A stretch of 64,000 bases of DNA from Imbricaverruca yamaguchii. Taxonomy: Eukaryota; Arthropoda; Thecostraca; Neoverrucidae. Positions 60,150 through 64,000 of this stretch are shown one piece after another. The DNA lies in contig JAOTOL010001660.1 in NCBI GenBank assembly GCA_034440575.1, positions 186,001 to 250,000 on the forward strand, written 5' to 3'. The notes beneath the pieces are model-generated. The model saw nothing but the letters and a program-made list of their open reading frames with translations. It made no database searches and was not told the origin of the DNA. Position 1 is the stretch's first letter; every line of letters begins with the position of its first letter. The translations under genes were made by a program, and so were the position numbers.

Positions 60150-60270
60150 GGCATGAGGTGTTTGACTCCACGTGACGTCAGACCTCACGCGGTGTCTGAC
60201 CCCGCGCGGTGTCTGACCTCACGTGGTATCTGACCTCACGTGGTGTTTGAAGCCACGTGGCGTCTGAAGT
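60150..60270. repeat. ~20-bp repeat with CACGTG and TGACGTCA words
   Basis: About five units of the type gtctgacctcacgtggt recur. Several contain CACGTG or cacgcgg, and one TGACGTCA lies at about 60173. Confidence 0.85.
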
Positions 60271-60564
60271 CAGACAGCGCACCATCCGGAGTCTGGCCCA
60301 GCCCGACTGGTACGCTGAGCCTCTTATATTGCGGCGGTGCTTATACTGCGGCAGCGCGCAGCCGGATTTCTGCTCCGGAATTCCATAGGCGAAGGCGCAG
60401 TGAGCCGGCTCAGAACAGCCTTAGGCAGATTGGAGAATGTGCGCGGCCTCGATTTCCAGTGCTCACAGAATATCGTCTGCGACCTAGATTATCCACCGTT
60501 TTAGTCCGCCAGTCTCGAGAGGATCATTTTCCACCCCCGAAGTTGTACTTCGGAAAATGGAAAA

Positions 60565-60691
60565 ACAGCGCGCCGCAGCGCGCCGAATCCGGCCTACCTT
60601 TTCCCGGCATCAATGTGACATGTGTGAACATTTTCTGGTCAGGTCATCCACGGTCACCGAGTTAGTCGGGGTCAAGTGAGGTCACCTCGAG
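60565..60691 (+). repeat. Left member of a second inverted repeat pair (~127 bp)
   Basis: It pairs as a reverse complement with 62747-62873. Shared words include acagcgc, cagcgcgcc, taccttttccc, atcaat-tgacatg, cgagttagtc and ggtcaagtgaggtcacct. Confidence 0.88.
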
Positions 60692-60834
60692 ACAAAATTA
60701 GCCAATCGTCACGATTAGCGGATAAAACTATTTTAATGACACCGTCAGCGTTTACTTCTGTCACTGTCACTGTATTACACAGTCACTGCCACTGTCTTAG
60801 AGTCGCAACAAAATGCACCCGATGAACCTGACAG

Positions 60835-61060
60835 GCCATGGGGAGAATGGCACGTAGGGCAAGTTTAGTCCGAATGCCCCCTGGATTCGCAGGTGGCAAG
60901 GCGTATTCAAACATACCAGAGGGGCGTCTTTTGCTGTAAAATTCAAGGGGCGTAGTTCGGCTTCTTGGAGGGAACACTTTGTGCCTATGAAGGGTAGGCA
61001 CGCCGTCCTCCGAATGGAAAACTACTACTCGAATTTCCCCCCGTGAAAACCGGTCGACGT
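60835..61060 (-). mobile_element. Dispersed C-run repeat family, inverted copy
   Basis: Read on minus it shows aaaagacgcccctctggtat, tttgaatacgcc, a gaatccaggggg word and a cggggggaaattcgag segment. These follow the same order of words as the plus copies at 19.4, 40.6 and 57.4 kb. Confidence 0.4.
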
Positions 61061-62448
61061 TTGGTAGCTTGCAGCTTATTTTGTTATAAGTGCAGTGCAG
61101 TGGCACTGAAACTATCTCAAAGTGTGGGCGGGGTAAGATCCGATTTGAAATCGATTATTTTCTGTCATTGATGCAACAAAATGTTTTAAAGGGGCAACCA
61201 AAATATCCAATGAAGAGGTTTCGGCGTGCGAAGTGGGCCGACAGTTTTGGGATATGGGTGGTGAAAACCTCACACTTCTTGTTTCATCTATCGTATTTTT
61301 AGTTCCTAAGGGGACGGACACCCTTGGCTGCGCCTCTGCTTTCAGTACAAAGCCTATCAGATTTATGCCAAGCAAATGGTGGTGGATCGGAGCCCGGAAA
61401 GAACAGATTCTGTAAAACGCTGTTGGATTCGGTAAAATGCTGAAGCTGAGCAGATCCGATATATCGTCCTTGATTATCCCTACCGTGGCTGCTATTCTGG
61501 CAGGATATTCGAACGTTTTTAATGGCCTTTGGCTAGCTACTCAGTCCAAAGGGAATTTACTTTAAACATCCAAATCATTCAGGACCTCCAGACCTCTCGG
61601 GTACCCCTGTGCAATGCCGGTGAAAATCTGTATCTCGACCCATGTGTAGGAGGTCGACAGGAAGATACATCGAAACCGAGCCAGAATACCTGCCGAAGTT
61701 CAAAAGGCTTGCCTAATCGGGGTACTAGAGTGCTCTCTATTGTCCCATCGTCGCCAATGCTTCCTTAATTACTCTGATGCCAAATTTCGATACAATCAAA
61801 TTAATGCTACAACATAGGAGCTATCTAGATTGTACGAACTAGTAAATTTGTATTGACAACTAGACAAATTACTCATCAAAACTGCATCGTAAACAGCGTT
61901 GTTACGTCCTCCCCCGTGCTACTTAGTCGTTGGCGATATATATTGGAGGTCGAGGATTCTGCACCCGAAGTCGGAGGAGTACGCAGCGACCGCAAGTGAC
62001 GAAGGGAACACAGGCTAAAATACCCGGATCCACCATAAATTCTGAACAGGGCATGCTAATTTTCGACATTGCTAGTCATTTAATTAGTGAGTACTGTCCC
62101 CTGGAAGACATACGAAACTAGTTTTTTAATTAGAAGTTTTCTGTGGAAGAAGTGTCACATTTAAGATATGGCATTAGTTGTGCCGCTCAAAAATGAAGGA
62201 TGCTAAGTTGTATTGCGTTGGAAGGAATGTCGCATAGAAGTTGGGTTCAGGATTGTTGCCCTCAGCAGTTTTACATCGACGGTTATTTCTTGCTACTCCC
62301 AAGCTATTTGTATCCTATCGTACAGACATGGCGTCCTATTAACAGTCCATGCATTCCACATTTCGCTATGTGTCATGTTAAAGTTTAAATATGTTGTTGC
62401 ATGGTCGTTGTTGCTTGTTGCAGGGCCAGCGTAGTTGGTACAACAAGG
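61061..62448. other. Unique stretch, nothing recognised
   Basis: No gene recognised; all frames are under 90 codons. Confidence 0.4.
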
Positions 62449-62545
62449 GAATAGAGTTCAATCCGCGACATCTACCGGATTACATCTATTTAACTATATA
62501 TGTTGAACTCTATTTAAACAATATAATCCGCGACATCTACCGGCA
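62449..62545. repeat. Short inverted and direct repeats
   Basis: atagagttcaa (about 62450-62460) and ttgaactctat (about 62504-62514) form a possible stem. The word atccgcgacatctaccgg occurs on each side, at about 62460 and 62527. Confidence 0.7.
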
Positions 62546-62746
62546 GTAAGCATAGATCGTAGTAGTAGTTTGATGCCGCTAAAGGTGGCGGGAACAGCCC
62601 GCTGAGTTGCACGCCGCGCCCCAAGGCACGGGCTGAGCGGTCACCACCTAGCGTCTCGTAGCAAAGCTAATAAATATTGCCCTCACGGGAATATACTATT
62701 AAAATATCTGCACCCGTGAAAGCGTGACGACTGGTTGAACTTTTTT

Positions 62747-62873
62747 GGAGGTGACCTCACTTGACCTTGACTAACTCGTTGACCTAGGTGATCTGACTTC
62801 AAAATTTTGAAACAGCATGTCAAATTGATGTGGGAAAAGGTATGCCAAATTTTGGCGCGCTGCCGTGCGCTGT
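62747..62873 (-). repeat. Right member of the second inverted repeat pair
   Basis: Reverse complement of 60565-60691, with agg-tgacctcacttgacc, gactaactcg and ggcgcgctg words. Like the first pair it combines a GC-rich gcgc block with aggtca-type hexamers. Confidence 0.88.
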
Positions 62874-63820
62874 TCGTTCACTATCCGCGAAAAACCTGAG
62901 GGGACGGTTGAAGGCCCTCCCCCTCCGAGACGGAACGGGTTAACCTTTGCTACCCCTCGTCTAAAGCATTACGTCTTGGCAGGCAGCAGTGGGAAGCACT
63001 CTGTATGCATGTGCGCTCATTACTAAAACCCGAAACTGCTGATATCATACGGGCTATCCTGTGAGTGGCTTTGTGTCACATCCATGACAAGGACGTTTGT
63101 GACGGTATCGGGGGGGGGGGGCACAACCAAGCGTGCGGCGGCTCAAGAGAGCCTCAAGTGCCTGTTTAATATCCAGATGGTGACAGCGGAAGACATGTTT
63201 TAGCATATGTCGTACATGGAAGGCAGCTGCATCAACTTCACATTTGTATAAATGCAGGAGGCAGTGCACGCCACGACCCACCTTACCGAGCGCTTCTCGA
63301 AAGCCATCATGGTGGTGGAAAGAGAGGGTTACCTTAAGTTCGCACTAGTGACCACAGCACTGTAATAGCTCATGAACTGCCTACCGATGCGGGGCGTGTG
63401 ATAATGGTAGTTGGTTGAAGTGAAACGCGTTAGTGTGTGCGCTGATACAGATTGTAGCTATTAATATTATCGCAGTGACAGATCATCAGTCTGAACCGGA
63501 ATTCTGACAAGGTCTCGGAGGATCTGCATATCTGTAGATCATTGCATTGCATTGCATAATATTAATGTACTGTAACACATTATTGTATTGCATTGCATGG
63601 CATAATTAGGTTGCTTTATTGTACCACACCGATGTAGGCGGCTCGTGATCCAATGCGATTCATCTCAGGCTGAACATGTGTCAATGGTTGCGTCCGCGCC
63701 AATTTTGTTGTCAAACAGTTCAAGACGAATGCGATTAATCAGTCAATGAGGTTCGTCTTGTCACTTCCAGAATGTGGGGTTTGAAACGCCAGAAGTTTGA
63801 TATTCGCCACAGACAACTTC
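62874..63820. other. Unique stretch with G-tract and TTGCA words
   Basis: A G12-type tract lies near 63110-63121. A ttgca pentamer cluster lies at about 63540-63605. The 75-codon minus frame 63054-63281 has no recognised domain. Confidence 0.4.
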
Positions 63821-64000
63821 GCCACAGACCAATTTGATCAGGGAAATCAGGTTGATGTAGCATATCTTGACTTTAGTAAGGCCTTTGACAATGTACCCCA
63901 TAAACGGTTAATGATACAGCTTCAGTCCAGTGGTATTACAGGTAGCATCTTAAAATGGATAGAGTTGTGGCTTTCAGATAGACAGCAAAGAGTGATGCTA
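63821..64000 (+). mobile_element. CR1-like LINE reverse transcriptase, runs off the window
   Basis: The open frame reads VDVAYLDFSKAFDNVPHKRL, then QLQSSGITGSILKWIELWLS and DRQQRV. This is RT motif A, with the catalytic Asp in the LDFSKAFD block, and the following conserved thumb-side segment. No stop or frameshift occurs in the 180 bases visible, so this copy may be better preserved than the other two. Upstream of about 63820 the match is lost. It is on plus, like the 35.7-36.2 kb fragment. Confidence 0.88.

Noticed and set aside
63054..63281. 75-codon minus frame with Cys/His residues
   Set aside because: The Cys/His spacing does not fit a zinc-finger pattern I know.

Overview
This is a eukaryotic, metazoan-type window. 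It contains 5'-truncated non-LTR retrotransposons, a piggyBac-derived pseudogene, dinucleotide microsatellites and splice-site-like signals. There are no operons, no ribosome-binding-site-led genes and no long coding region with family-level homology. Base composition is mixed and CpG-tolerant, with CR1/Jockey-like and I-like retrotransposon remnants. An invertebrate such as an arthropod or lophotrochozoan is plausible, but I cannot place it further from sequence alone.

The dominant content is tandem repeats: about 25 minisatellite or microsatellite blocks, most with unrelated units of 14-127 bp. By my count they occupy roughly 30% of the window. The largest are a 31-bp array (3.8-6.1 kb), a 44-bp array (30.4-32.8 kb), a 34-bp array abutting a 32-bp array and close to a 20-bp array (41.3-44.95 kb), and a 46-bp array (53.1-55.4 kb). 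Nearly all long open reading frames (up to about 870 codons) lie in these arrays, are open in several frames or on both strands, and are not genes.

Layout. 0-3.8 kb: mostly unique DNA with a 39-bp array and a TA/TG microsatellite. 3.8-6.8 kb: 31-bp array, then a TG/CGTG microsatellite. 7.9-8.6 kb: a broken ORF possibly from a mobile element. 12.2-12.7 kb: 127-bp repeats with a large hairpin. 15.4-17.9 kb: a 34-bp array split by a retrotransposon with an 8-bp target-site duplication. 17.9-18.4 kb: GC-rich repeats. 22-25.7 kb: five consecutive minisatellites. 27.0-27.8 kb: piggyBac remnant. 34.8 kb: a candidate signal-peptide exon. 35.7-36.2 kb: CR1-like fragment. 36.5-38.4 kb: decayed repeat. 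47.3-48.5 kb: RNase H-bearing LINE remnant with a minisatellite grown from its own coding sequence. 50.5 kb: short 11-residue coding-like repeat. 55.7-60.1 kb: minisatellites, MITE/SINE-like insertions and a pair of ~390-bp inverted copies. 60.5-62.9 kb: a second inverted pair. 63.8-64 kb: start of a CR1-like reverse transcriptase running off the window.

No set of genes working together can be described. The best host-gene candidates are two short ones: a signal-peptide-like exon ending at a strong donor (34833-34902) and an in-frame 11-residue repeat with mostly synonymous differences (50515-50613). What the window documents best is repeat biology: arrays interrupted by elements, arrays nested in arrays, higher-order structure, and a minisatellite born inside a retrotransposon ORF.
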